From the NCBI GenBank assembly GCA_963676355.1, contig OY781093.1, forward strand, positions 2,852,001 to 2,916,000: a stretch of DNA of 64,000 nt, in the 5' to 3' direction. Source of the stretch: JAGLOK01 sp963676355 (GTDB lineage: Bacteria > Bacillota > Clostridia > Christensenellales > UMGS416). A program made the translations under genes and the position numbers. Shown here one piece after another: positions 50,178-59,180 of this stretch; the stretch's first letter is position 1, and the number at the start of each line of letters is the position of its first letter. Under the pieces are notes generated by a model, which saw only the letters and a program-made list of their open reading frames with translations, was not told the DNA's origin and did not search any database.

Positions 50178-51581
50178 TTAGTTCCAGGCTGGATCTTCAG
50201 CAACTTTTGCTGCTTCTGCACGGTTACTGTCCATATTCGAAAGAACGTCTACAGCTTCTATCTGTCCTAAGCAGTATGCTACCATATCTGCACCAAAGTC
50301 CATCCAGAAGTCATTAGTATAGCTTGTGCCTGTCTGAAGCACAGGATAAATCATGTTCTCTTCGCCTACAGATTCAACGAATTCTTTTTCAGCTGGTATC
50401 CAATGCTGAACGATTTCATCATTGTTTACATGAAGGTTAGTTGAGTTTGAGTTATCAAGGATTGACTGCAAACTTTCAGTTGATGTAACAAATCTAAAGA
50501 ATTCTTTTACAAGCTCAGGATGCTCAGAACCTTTGTAGCCAAACATTGTTGGACCAGCTGGGTTTGTCGGATACTGATCATTGTCATTGAAAGGAATCAA
50601 GAACATACCGAATTCGTCAGTTGAACCTTCCTCAGCAAGTGTGTTTATCACTGATGAACCAGACATTGCCATAGCAATATTGCGATCCATGAAGTCATTT
50701 GTCATGTTAGATGAGTCTGAACCTATCCAGTCTTCTCCGAAATAACCAAGATCAGATAATTCTTTAAACTGTTCTAACACTTTAATCATTTCTGCATTTT
50801 CTGCAAAAGTAGCTTCATTGTTGTTGAGTTTTTCATATAATCCTGGTTGTGCTTTTTCATATGATGCGCCAATCTGGAAGAATGAAAGCTGATGTTGCCA
50901 ACCGTCTGCACCAGGTATAAACCAAGGAGTGATACCTTCTGCATCTATTGTCGCGCAAATTTCTTTGAAATTTTCGTACGATGTTGGAGGCGCTATACCA
51001 AGCTCTTCAAACAAAGTTTTGTTATAAACCATTACAAATTCAGGTGAATTCGACCATAGCTGGAGACCGTAAAGTGTTCCGTCGGAAACACATGAGCTCA
51101 AGCGTCCTTCTGGTATTACGCTCTGCCACTCTTCTCCTGTAAAGTCAATACAATATGTTTCAGGCTCTACTATAAATGATTTGATAGCAAATGGATTTGA
51201 TTGAATCCAGAAAATATCAGAGCATGTGCCGGTGTCAAGTTTAGTTTTGAGAATATCAAAATACTGGCCTGATGGAATTGTCTGCAAATCAACAGTTACA
51301 CCATATGTCTCCTCAAATTTTGCAATTGTTGGTGCATATCGCTCATCGTCCATCCATCCCTGTGATACGATAATAGAAAGTTCTTCTCCTTTAAACTTAT
51401 CCATATCGTCAGCCATTTCTTCTGACTCTTGTGGAGTTTCATCCTTTGTTTCTTCTTTTGTCTCCTCTTTAGTTTCTTCTTTTACAGGTGCGTCAGTTGA
51501 TTCTTCCGCTTTTTTACAGCCGGCAAACGCTCCAAGTATAAGCACGAGACACAAAAAAATTACTAATAGTCTTTTCTTCAT
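50178..51581 (-). CDS. Extracellular sugar-binding lipoprotein (family 1)
   Basis: A 467-residue lipoprotein. The signal peptide ends LGAFAGC (Cys near residue 22) and is followed by an acidic KEETKEET-type linker. The body matches CUT1 binding proteins: VTVDLQTIPSGQYFDILKTK near residue 95, DIFWIQSN near 122 and GTLYGLQLWSNSPEFVMVYNK near 170, the hinge region. It captures a carbohydrate outside the cell for the two permeases downstream. The YesM/YesN-type system divergently encoded upstream probably controls it. The sugar is unknown. Confidence 0.9.
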   Translation of the reverse strand: MKKRLLVIFLCLVLILGAFAGCKKAEESTDAPVKEETKEETKEETKDETPQESEEMADDMDKFKGEELSIIVSQGWMDDERYAPTIAKFEETYGVTVDLQTIPSGQYFDILKTKLDTGTCSDIFWIQSNPFAIKSFIVEPETYCIDFTGEEWQSVIPEGRLSSCVSDGTLYGLQLWSNSPEFVMVYNKTLFEELGIAPPTSYENFKEICATIDAEGITPWFIPGADGWQHQLSFFQIGASYEKAQPGLYEKLNNNEATFAENAEMIKVLEQFKELSDLGYFGEDWIGSDSSNMTNDFMDRNIAMAMSGSSVINTLAEEGSTDEFGMFLIPFNDNDQYPTNPAGPTMFGYKGSEHPELVKEFFRFVTSTESLQSILDNSNSTNLHVNNDEIVQHWIPAEKEFVESVGEENMIYPVLQTGTSYTNDFWMDFGADMVAYCLGQIEAVDVLSNMDSNRAEAAKVAEDPAWN

Positions 51582-51909
51582 AACTTCCTCCTAAATAGTT
51601 TTGGTCTGCCTATATATATTTTTTTGATAAAAGCAGAACCATATAGAATTTTACCAAGTGCTGAATTTTAAAGCCATACACTATTACAAACAGATAATTG
51701 TACATTTTTTATAAATATTATATCTTTTTTTAGTAGCAAGCGTATAAAATAGTTCCATTTACTGATATATTATATAAGTACAAGCGACAATAACCTAATA
51801 AAAATGCATACTCTTGACTTAATTTATAGCGTTAATATAATGATATAATAAATATTAATCGGCATACTAAGAACCCAATAATGGTCCTCACACAATAAGG
51901 AAATTAAAA
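51582..51909. other. Divergent intergenic region between sugar ABC operon and sensor kinase
   Basis: A 328-base AT-rich gap. It holds the kinase promoter (51814-51841) on the plus strand and a strong AGGAGG site for the binding-protein gene on the minus. No clear minus promoter and no gene were identified. Confidence 0.6.
51814..51841 (+). promoter_or_regulatory. Promoter of the sensor kinase / response regulator genes
   Basis: TTGACT (51814-51819), a 16-base spacer and TATAAT (51836-51841). Confidence 0.7.
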
Positions 51910-53745
51910 TTGTTTCGAATTTTCAAAAAAAGAAAACAACAAAAAAAACAATTTAAGCTTCAAACGAAGCTATTTTTTGTTTACATAGTGGTAACCGAGA
52001 CTATTGTTTTGTCATTTGCTTTCTTTTTCTATCAATATATGGCAGGTAACTTAATCGACAATGAGATAAAGGCATTGGACAGCTTAAATTCAGGATTTAT
52101 AGTACAGGTTGATTCTGCCATTGAAGACTTAGACTATGTTTCTGCCAACATTAATTACATCACTCGCACTATAGGCAGACAGGAAACCTCATACAATGTG
52201 CCTTTTACCGATGATAAAATAAAACAACTTTCAGAAATGCTTACCACAATCAATGGAACCGACCTTAAATCACACCAAATTAATATATATGACATATACG
52301 GCAATGTGGCAAGAATGGGCTTAAGAAATAATCTAATTGAAGTAGACATTGATTCACTTGAATGGTTTGATGAGGCAATGAGCTTAGATGGACTAAAACT
52401 CATAAGCAGTCCGTATAAAAGCACTGCATATCTATCAGATGGCGATTGGTATGTTTCATTATACAGAACCTTTTCTAGTCCCTACGGGGAAAAAGTTGGG
52501 GTCATTGAGGCTGTCAGGCGATGCACAAGTGTCTTTAAGCCAATCATCTCATACGAGAAAAAAGAAACCAGCGGAATAGACACCTATATTTTCGACAACA
52601 ACGGTAATTTAATCTATCCATATATCATAGATAAGGACAACAAAGAACTCTTCAGCTCCTATTATTCGCTCATACAAAACGAAAGCCAAGACCACAGATA
52701 TCTGAATCCAGTTTCTAACCAAATAGAATATCTGGTATATGAAACTTCCGTCTACAGCAACTGGACGTACCTGTCAGTACAGCAAGAAGCAGTTGTGCTC
52801 ACTCCTGTCACATCCCTTGTCAAGTGGATACTGATTATCGCAGGGGCAATCTTTTTGCTAGCTTTAGCTGTTTCCTATCTTTTGGCTAAAAATATGATTA
52901 AGCCAATAATAAAGCTCAAAGAAATATTCCAGGGTCAGGCACTTGACACCCTCAAAGAAAAAGTTGGCGAAGACCACTACACTTCTTATTCCGAGCTCGC
53001 TGAAGTGTATAATGATTACAATCGCATGAACGAAAAGCTTCACAACTCAATGAATGCGCTTATCGAAGCTCGCAACCATGAAATAAAAGCACGAATGAGT
53101 GCGCTTCAAGCGCAAACTAACCCACACTTTTTCTACAACACTCTCTCCAGCATCATTGTCCTATCAGAAAACGGTCAAAACGAGGAGATTGTGCAACTTT
53201 GCAGAAATCTCACAAAGCTCATGCGCTACATAACTGACAATTACGTAACTAAGGTTAAAATAACAGAAGAATTAGAGTACGTGAAAAAATATCTTTACTG
53301 CATGAAAGTACGTTATCAGTCTAGTCTCGAGTTTCAATACGACATCGTGGATTCTATTTTAGACATCACAATTCCCAAGCTAACCATCCAGCCGCTCGTT
53401 GAAAACGCAATAAAGCATGGTACGGATTGCATTCCACCTTGGAAGATAAAAATCGAAGGCAGGAAATCAGAAGATGGATGGTACATCAAAGTCACAGACT
53501 CCGGAAACGGATTTAAGCCTGAAATTTTAAAGACACTAGAGGCAAACAAAGCAAAGTTTAAGATAACAGCTGATTCAAAACTGGATGACACCGAGGGCTT
53601 CGGGCTCATGAACGTCTACTTACGACTTAAATACTTCTTTAAGGAAAGTGCTATTTTTGAATTTGGCAACAATGAGGCTGGACATGGCTATGTAAAAATT
53701 GGACAGTCTGATAAAAAAATGAAAGGAACTACCAATGAGCTGTAA
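51910..53745 (+). CDS. YesM-type sensor histidine kinase
   Basis: A 611-residue membrane kinase. A first helix (about residues 20-40), a long extracellular sensor (about 45-295), a second helix (LVKWILIIAGAIFLLALAVS) and a HAMP linker come first. The His_kinase motif QTNPHFFYNTL has the phospho-acceptor at His406, and the ATPase has TIQPLVENAIKHG and GNGFKPE...EGFGLMNV boxes. The type senses extracellular sugars, often through the adjacent binding protein. The TTG start has AAGGA eight bases before. It overlaps the regulator gene by 11 bases. Confidence 0.92.
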   Translation: MFRIFKKRKQQKKQFKLQTKLFFVYIVVTETIVLSFAFFFYQYMAGNLIDNEIKALDSLNSGFIVQVDSAIEDLDYVSANINYITRTIGRQETSYNVPFTDDKIKQLSEMLTTINGTDLKSHQINIYDIYGNVARMGLRNNLIEVDIDSLEWFDEAMSLDGLKLISSPYKSTAYLSDGDWYVSLYRTFSSPYGEKVGVIEAVRRCTSVFKPIISYEKKETSGIDTYIFDNNGNLIYPYIIDKDNKELFSSYYSLIQNESQDHRYLNPVSNQIEYLVYETSVYSNWTYLSVQQEAVVLTPVTSLVKWILIIAGAIFLLALAVSYLLAKNMIKPIIKLKEIFQGQALDTLKEKVGEDHYTSYSELAEVYNDYNRMNEKLHNSMNALIEARNHEIKARMSALQAQTNPHFFYNTLSSIIVLSENGQNEEIVQLCRNLTKLMRYITDNYVTKVKITEELEYVKKYLYCMKVRYQSSLEFQYDIVDSILDITIPKLTIQPLVENAIKHGTDCIPPWKIKIEGRKSEDGWYIKVTDSGNGFKPEILKTLEANKAKFKITADSKLDDTEGFGLMNVYLRLKYFFKESAIFEFGNNEAGHGYVKIGQSDKKMKGTTNEL

Positions 53746-54484
53746 CATCATAATCGCCGAAGACGAGGAGCTTTTGCTTAAAAGCCTCATTAACAAAGTC
53801 AATAATCTAGGTCCTGACTTTAAGGTTATAGGCTCTGCGCAGACTGGCATTGAGGCATATGATCTTATAGAAAAGCATTGTCCGGATATATTAATAACCG
53901 ACATTCGTATGCCTGTCATGAACGGGCTTGAGCTCATAAAAAAAGTTCATGAGAATCATCCTTATATTGACTGCGTCATAGTGACAGGCTATTCAGATTT
54001 TTCCTATGCTAAAAAGGCCATACACTATCAGGTGCGTGAATATCTTCTGAAGCCATTGGAAGATGAACAGTTGCGTGATACACTCACTTCACTCCACAAT
54101 GAGTTTATTACCCGCACACACGATTATGATGAAATCTTTGGAGATCAAGGATGTGCAGACCAACAACCCGACATACCCTGTATTTTGAAAAACTATATTT
54201 TGAATCATTACAAAGAGGACATTAAACTCAATGCGATAGCTTCCACTATGCACTACAGCTCAAGCTACCTTACAAAAGTGTTCAGCCAAGAATATGGATG
54301 CTCACCATCAAAATATCTAATATCCGTTCGAATACAAAATGCGCAGCAGCTTCTAAAACACAACAGTGATCTTAACATAAAGCAAATTGGCGAAGCCGTA
54401 GGCTATCCCGAGCCCGGATATTTCAGCCGTGTGTTTAAAAAGCAGACTGGACAAAGCCCGCTTGAATATCGCTCCAGTACATAG
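53735..54484 (+). CDS. YesN-type response regulator with AraC DNA-binding domain
   Basis: A 249-residue regulator. The receiver has acidic EDEE near residue 9, the phosphorylation site DILITDIRMP (Asp near residue 56) and the lysine in YLLKPLED near residue 105. The C-terminal AraC domain has IKLNAIASTMHYSSSYLTKV and IKQIGEAVGYPEPGYFSRVF helix-turn-helix units followed by GQSPLEYR. It is the partner of the kinase just upstream, and probably activates the divergent sugar ABC operon. The central coiled linker usual for YesN proteins is short here. Confidence 0.92.
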   Translation: MSCNIIIAEDEELLLKSLINKVNNLGPDFKVIGSAQTGIEAYDLIEKHCPDILITDIRMPVMNGLELIKKVHENHPYIDCVIVTGYSDFSYAKKAIHYQVREYLLKPLEDEQLRDTLTSLHNEFITRTHDYDEIFGDQGCADQQPDIPCILKNYILNHYKEDIKLNAIASTMHYSSSYLTKVFSQEYGCSPSKYLISVRIQNAQQLLKHNSDLNIKQIGEAVGYPEPGYFSRVFKKQTGQSPLEYRSST

Positions 54485-54570
54485 CATTTATTGCTGAAGT
54501 AAAAATGTCATTCATTAATATATTTTCATTCTTATTTAATACTTGATTAATCACTTTTCCTTAAAAGCAA

Positions 54571-54602
54571 AAAGCCTTCAAGCAAATTTGCTTGAAGGCT
54601 TT
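54571..54602. terminator. Perfect 32-bp palindrome, bidirectional terminator
   Basis: AAAGCCTTCAAGCAA and TTGCTTGAAGGCTTT are exact complements around AT; the whole 32 bases are self-complementary. It lies between the convergent regulator and ackA genes, and gives a T run in both directions. Confidence 0.85.
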
Positions 54603-54613
54603 AATTCGAAAAT

Positions 54614-55810
54614 TTATTCTTTTACAAGTCGCAAAGTGTCATGAGCTATCATAAGCTCTTCATTTGCTGATATCCTTAGAACTTTTACTTTGCTATTTTC
54701 TTTTGTTATTTGCATGTCCACACCGCGGAGTTCGTTTTTCTTTTCATCAATTTCGATTCCTAAAAACGAAAGTCCTTGAGACACATCACGCCTCAAATCT
54801 GAATTATTTTCGCCAATACCACCTGTAAAGACTATAGCATCCACACCGTTCATTGCAGCCGCATAAGCTCCTATATATTTTTTTATCTGATAGTTGAGCA
54901 TTTCAACTGCAATCTGAGCTTGTTTATTTCCCGCTTTTGCAGCTTCAGTGATGTCTCTGTTATCCATGCTTACTTGCGAAAGACCCAAAAATCCCGACTT
55001 CTTGTTTAGCACATTCATCACTTCATCAATGTTTAAATCATAAGAGTCCATGATATATTTTACTATTGCCGGGTCCAAATCTCCACATCTTGTCCCCATC
55101 ATAAGGCCTTCAAGCGGAGTCATCCCCATACTTGTATCAACAGATTTGCCGCCATTTATTGCACAAACTGATGAACCGTTACCAAGGTGGCAGTTTACAA
55201 TTTTAAGCTCCTCAATTGGCTTTTTTAATATCTCTGCCGCTCTTTTTGCGATATATCTGTGTGATGAGCCATGGAATCCATATTTGCGTATTTTCTTTTC
55301 TTTGTACATCTCATATGGAAGAGCATAAAGGTATGCCCATTTTGGCATCGTCTGATGAAATGCCGTGTCAAACACTGCAACCATTTTCGCATTTGGCATA
55401 ACTTCCATGCAAGCCTTGATTCCTAAGAGGTTTGGCGGATTATGAAGTGGTGCAAATTCCTTATTCTTATCAATTGCGGCTATAACATTTTCATCGATTA
55501 TTACCGATTCCGAAAAAGACTCTCCGCCGTGAACCACCCTGTGTCCGACTGCGGTAATGTCCTCAAATGAAGATATTACTCCACATTCCGAATCTGTCAA
55601 TACATTCATTACAAGCTTTATTGCGTCACTGTGGCCTTTCATGGGTTTTTGAATCTCCATGTCTTCTCTGCCGCGAACTTTGTGGTTGAGCACTGAGTTT
55701 TCAGAACCTATGCGCTCTACAAGTCCTTTAGCAAGCACTTCTTCTGTACTCATATCATACAATTGATATTTGAGTGACGAGCTTCCTGCATTAATTACAA
55801 GTATATTCAT
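54614..55810 (-). CDS. ackA: Acetate kinase
   Basis: A 398-residue acetate kinase of normal length. MNILVINAGSSSLKYQLYDM is the classic start; GHRVVHGGE near residue 90, HNPPNLLGI, AVFDTAFHQTMP, KYGFHGSSHRYIA and CHLGNGSSVCAI near 205 complete the family set, ending with FTGGIGENN near 322. It makes ATP and acetate from acetyl phosphate in the cytosol. The ATG at 55810 has AAGGA upstream; a longer frame lacks support. No pta gene is adjacent, which is unusual but not rare. Confidence 0.97.
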   Translation of the reverse strand: MNILVINAGSSSLKYQLYDMSTEEVLAKGLVERIGSENSVLNHKVRGREDMEIQKPMKGHSDAIKLVMNVLTDSECGVISSFEDITAVGHRVVHGGESFSESVIIDENVIAAIDKNKEFAPLHNPPNLLGIKACMEVMPNAKMVAVFDTAFHQTMPKWAYLYALPYEMYKEKKIRKYGFHGSSHRYIAKRAAEILKKPIEELKIVNCHLGNGSSVCAINGGKSVDTSMGMTPLEGLMMGTRCGDLDPAIVKYIMDSYDLNIDEVMNVLNKKSGFLGLSQVSMDNRDITEAAKAGNKQAQIAVEMLNYQIKKYIGAYAAAMNGVDAIVFTGGIGENNSDLRRDVSQGLSFLGIEIDEKKNELRGVDMQITKENSKVKVLRISANEELMIAHDTLRLVKE

Positions 55811-56248
55811 AATTCCATCCTTACAAAATATTAAAGAGGCATGACAATTGTCACCCCTTTGTTTCCAGTAAATCACCTATTAAACATAATAACGCACCTT
55901 AAAAATACGGTTTATTCTATATTTTTGTATTGTAATATAATGAGTTGGAGTCTGTAAAAATGTCTTTAATATGACATATGCGTTTCAGTGTCATAAAACA
56001 AACATTTCTAAGCACCTCTCCGCAACTACTGCAAAATTATACAAAATATTTTAAAAACATTCAAGTGGCAAATACACACATTATACATAAATCACATAAA
56101 AACTAAATTCTCGCTATATTTTTAAGACACTTTCTCCAATATAGCAAATTATACTAAAAGCGATTAATGCGAAAATAAATGTGTTTTAGTATTAAACATT
56201 TAGTTTTTAGATATCTTTTTATAAACATAAAATTATGGTAACATATAA
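55811..56248. other. Long AT-rich divergent intergenic region
   Basis: About 440 bases between ackA (minus) and the DtxR-type gene (plus). It is very AT-rich, with scattered TATAAT-like words on both strands but no confident promoter. No gene, RNA motif or repeat was recognised. Confidence 0.5.
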
Positions 56249-56263
56249 AAAGTAAATTACTTT
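56249..56263. promoter_or_regulatory. 7-1-7 palindrome upstream of the DtxR-type gene
   Basis: AAAGTAA-A-TTACTTT is a perfect inverted repeat with a one-base centre, eight bases before the AAGGAAGG site. It may be an autoregulatory operator. Confidence 0.55.
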
Positions 56264-56279
56264 AATCAAGGAAGGCATT

Positions 56280-56654
56280 ATGAAACCACAAGAATCACAG
56301 GAAATGTACTTGGAAGTAATATATAAACTAGATCAGAAAAATGGCACAGTGCGCTCTATAGACATTGCGACAGAATTAGGGTACTCAAAACCCAGTGTCA
56401 GCCGCGCAATCGGCGTACTAAAAAAATCTGGATATATCACTCATTCACCTTACGGAGATGTGGCTCTGACCGAATCTGGGCGCAAAAAAGCACAGCGAAT
56501 TTATCATGCCCACAAATTGCTTACCGCCTTTCTTATTAATGTGCTGGAAGTGAGTCCCGACACTGCTGAAGAAGACGCATGTAAGATGGAGCATGTGATA
56601 AGCGATGAAACTTTAGATGCCATGAAAAAAATGCTGAATTATAAGGAAAAATAA
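56280..56654 (+). CDS. DtxR/MntR-family metal-dependent regulator (short)
   Basis: A 124-residue regulator. The winged helix contains IATELGYSKPSVSRAIGVLKK near residue 30-50. The metal-site residues of DtxR appear kept: Met in ESQEMYLE near residue 9 (Met10 in DtxR, Asp8 in MntR) and Cys, Glu and His in DACKMEHVISDE near residues 100-111. It lacks the SH3-like third domain, so in length it resembles MntR, but the primary site is of the iron-type. It may sense Fe2+. The plus-strand glycosyltransferase gene follows after 18 bases. Confidence 0.85.
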   Translation: MKPQESQEMYLEVIYKLDQKNGTVRSIDIATELGYSKPSVSRAIGVLKKSGYITHSPYGDVALTESGRKKAQRIYHAHKLLTAFLINVLEVSPDTAEEDACKMEHVISDETLDAMKKMLNYKEK

Positions 56655-56672
56655 ATTGTAAAAGGCGCTACT

Positions 56673-58211
56673 TTGAAAAAATTCTTTCAAAACTATAAAA
56701 ATCAAGTCTTTGTTTCTATATATGCGGTAATCGCTCTGCTTTTATGTTCAAAATCCTCCCCTCTTTTTTATTTTAACGACTGGGTGGATGCAAACTCCTT
56801 TTTTACAGTTGGAAAATCAATGTTTAATGGAATAACACTGTATAAAGACATATTTGAGCAAAAAGGACCGATGCTATATCTCATACATGGCTTGGGTTAT
56901 CTTATTTCACACACGACATTTAATGGCGTATTTGCTTTTGAAGCTATTGCGTTTGCAATAACGCTTATTTATGCTTATCGGCTGCTATGTCTGTTTTTCA
57001 ACGAGAATATAGCACTAACAGGAACTTTTTTGCTGCCTCTTTTTATCCTTGGGGCAAAATATTTTGCGCAGGGCTCAAGCGCTGAAGAATATATATTGTG
57101 CGCTCAGATGGTGAGTCTATATTATCTAGCTAATTACTTTGTAAAAGAGTATTCTCAAAATACGGTTGATTTGAGGCACATGTTCATTCATGGACTTATG
57201 TTTTCGACCGTACTGCTGATAAAATACAATATCGCAGCTTTTTGGTTTTTCCCAATTGCAACGGTGTTTATATCCTTTATCATAAAAAAACAGTTTAAAA
57301 AGGCAATTTGCTCTCTTTTAGTATTTGCTGCTGGCAGCTTTGCTGTTATTATTCCTTGGTTTATATATTTCTTAGTAAACGGCGCACTTAACGATTTCAT
57401 TGAAGTGTACTTTCTGTTTAACGCGAAATACTACACCAACTCAAACACAAATATAACAGGTGTTGTTTCTCTCGTCCTTACTGTCTTTAAAAATGGTGTA
57501 TTTCTTTTAAAGCAATTTAAGTTTGAATACATTGCACTTATAATTGGGCTTTTATCCTTCTGCCTATACCCGTTTAAAATCAAATGGTGGCAAAGGCTTT
57601 CAATATCTTCAGCTAGCTTTGCGCTTGTTTTCACAGCGATATTTTTCAACGGAACTGGACATATATATTATACGATGGGAATAACGGTGTTTTTCATATT
57701 CACTGTCATTGCATTTTGCAAAATCATAGAGATTATAAAGCTCCCACTAAAAAGCTGGTTGATTGCAGCGTTTGCGATTTCAATGTTGTTTGCTACAGTT
57801 TATAAAAACCCATATCACAAAGACTCACGACTCTTTTCAAAAGAGAATACAAGCAATAAAGTCCAGATAGAATTTGCAAATCTTATGCACGAAACTGACA
57901 ACCCAACTCTATTAAATTATGGTTTTTTAGACGGCGGCTTTTTTACAGTAGCAGACATCGTGCCTAATGTGCGCTGGTTTCAAAGACAAAACAAAATATT
58001 TGAAACATATCCCGAGCACAGCTTGGAGCATGAACGATATATACGCGAAAAAGTGACCGATTATATCGTGCGCAGAATAAAAAAAGACTATTATACCGGC
58101 GAGCTTGAAGAGGTTTTATATTTAGACGAAAACTATGAACTTATAGCTCAAAAAGAGCAACACTTTGAAGGGTATGATTTCATATACTTTTTATACAGGG
58201 TGAAAAACTAA
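56673..58211 (+). CDS. Membrane glycosyltransferase-like protein (GT39/ArnT-type)
   Basis: A 512-residue protein with about ten helices and a soluble tail. The first loop holds FNDWVDANSFFTVGKSMFNG and LYKDIFEQKGPMLYLIHGLGY (residues about 33-70), matching the pattern of polyprenyl-phosphate-sugar-dependent glycosyltransferases, where an early acidic residue is catalytic. It probably adds sugars to an envelope polymer. The TTG start has AAAGG upstream. It converges with the SGNH gene, overlapping it by 4 bases at the 3' ends. Confidence 0.7.
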   Translation: MKKFFQNYKNQVFVSIYAVIALLLCSKSSPLFYFNDWVDANSFFTVGKSMFNGITLYKDIFEQKGPMLYLIHGLGYLISHTTFNGVFAFEAIAFAITLIYAYRLLCLFFNENIALTGTFLLPLFILGAKYFAQGSSAEEYILCAQMVSLYYLANYFVKEYSQNTVDLRHMFIHGLMFSTVLLIKYNIAAFWFFPIATVFISFIIKKQFKKAICSLLVFAAGSFAVIIPWFIYFLVNGALNDFIEVYFLFNAKYYTNSNTNITGVVSLVLTVFKNGVFLLKQFKFEYIALIIGLLSFCLYPFKIKWWQRLSISSASFALVFTAIFFNGTGHIYYTMGITVFFIFTVIAFCKIIEIIKLPLKSWLIAAFAISMLFATVYKNPYHKDSRLFSKENTSNKVQIEFANLMHETDNPTLLNYGFLDGGFFTVADIVPNVRWFQRQNKIFETYPEHSLEHERYIREKVTDYIVRRIKKDYYTGELEEVLYLDENYELIAQKEQHFEGYDFIYFLYRVKN

Positions 58212-59179
58212 TCAAGATAACCTTCTTCACTTAATCTTTCAAAGAATATGTCAGAAAACATCGCCATGCCTCGGCCTTTATTTAAATGATTATTGTCGTA
58301 AAACAATGTTAAATCATCTTGAAACCGTGCATCGTGAGAATAGTCCCAATAATCAATTGAATACTCATTCGCAATTGAGTTTGTAAGCGCTGCGAACTCC
58401 TCATAAAATCCAGTATTAAAATCTTCTGCTTCGTTATAATACGAAGAAAACGGAGTGGTTACAAGCATCGGCTTATAACCTTCATCAATGCAAAATTCAA
58501 TTATTTCATGAAGCCTATCAAGACCATATTCGTTTATTCCTTTATCAAAATTCAAAGAATGGTCATGAACATTTATTTCGTTATATTCCATGAAATATTC
58601 CATATCTATTTCACCATCTGAAGCTATAAACTTGTTTTCAAGATACTGGTCTTCGTAGCGTTCAATAGCCAATTGGTCATCATCCAAGATATATTTTAAC
58701 TGATCACTCTTAATAGACAATATGGGCAAAAACTTATGTTTTATAGCGTCCTCAATATTAAATTCCTCAATCAAATTGCATTTAAGTATTGGGTAATAAA
58801 AACGACGCTCACGCACCTTTATGGATTCTTTTTCGTAATCCTCATAGTAATCAAAATATGAAACAGGTATTATCACAACGCAATCATCCGCCAAGTAATT
58901 TTTATATTGCTTTAGCATATTTAAATCATACATGAATGACTGTGCCGGAACTGCAAAGTTAAATCCCGTGTGTGCGTCCAGCCTGCTATAATCAAACGCA
59001 AACTGTGCATGAGATGAGCCAAGGTTCATAATCTCAATATCACTTGGAATATTTTCCATGCGATATGTTTCGCCCACAACAGAATAAACTTCACTATTTA
59101 CCCACCTGTAGTTTAATATTCCTAGAATCGAAAATATTATCAGGATAAACATTCCTATTTTAAAAATAAATCTTTTCAT
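58208..59179 (-). CDS. SGNH-like acyltransferase/esterase partner of MBOAT (copy 1)
   Basis: A 323-residue protein with one N-terminal helix (about residues 5-24) and an extracytoplasmic SGNH-type domain. The nucleophile motif is NLGSSHAQF at residues 52-60, and the C-terminal Asp-His motif is FYDNNHLN near residue 297. The type resembles DltD/AlgJ-like proteins that work with MBOAT acyltransferases to O-acylate polymers. It lies directly downstream of the MBOAT gene (1-base gap). A second copy with the same motif positions is at 60681. Confidence 0.78.
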   Translation of the reverse strand: MKRFIFKIGMFILIIFSILGILNYRWVNSEVYSVVGETYRMENIPSDIEIMNLGSSHAQFAFDYSRLDAHTGFNFAVPAQSFMYDLNMLKQYKNYLADDCVVIIPVSYFDYYEDYEKESIKVRERRFYYPILKCNLIEEFNIEDAIKHKFLPILSIKSDQLKYILDDDQLAIERYEDQYLENKFIASDGEIDMEYFMEYNEINVHDHSLNFDKGINEYGLDRLHEIIEFCIDEGYKPMLVTTPFSSYYNEAEDFNTGFYEEFAALTNSIANEYSIDYWDYSHDARFQDDLTLFYDNNHLNKGRGMAMFSDIFFERLSEEGYLD

Positions 59180-59180
59180 A

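Noticed and set aside
51430..51490. Short tandem repeat coding KEET units in the sugar-binding protein
   Set aside because: It is the flexible acidic linker after the lipid-anchored cysteine, common in such lipoproteins.
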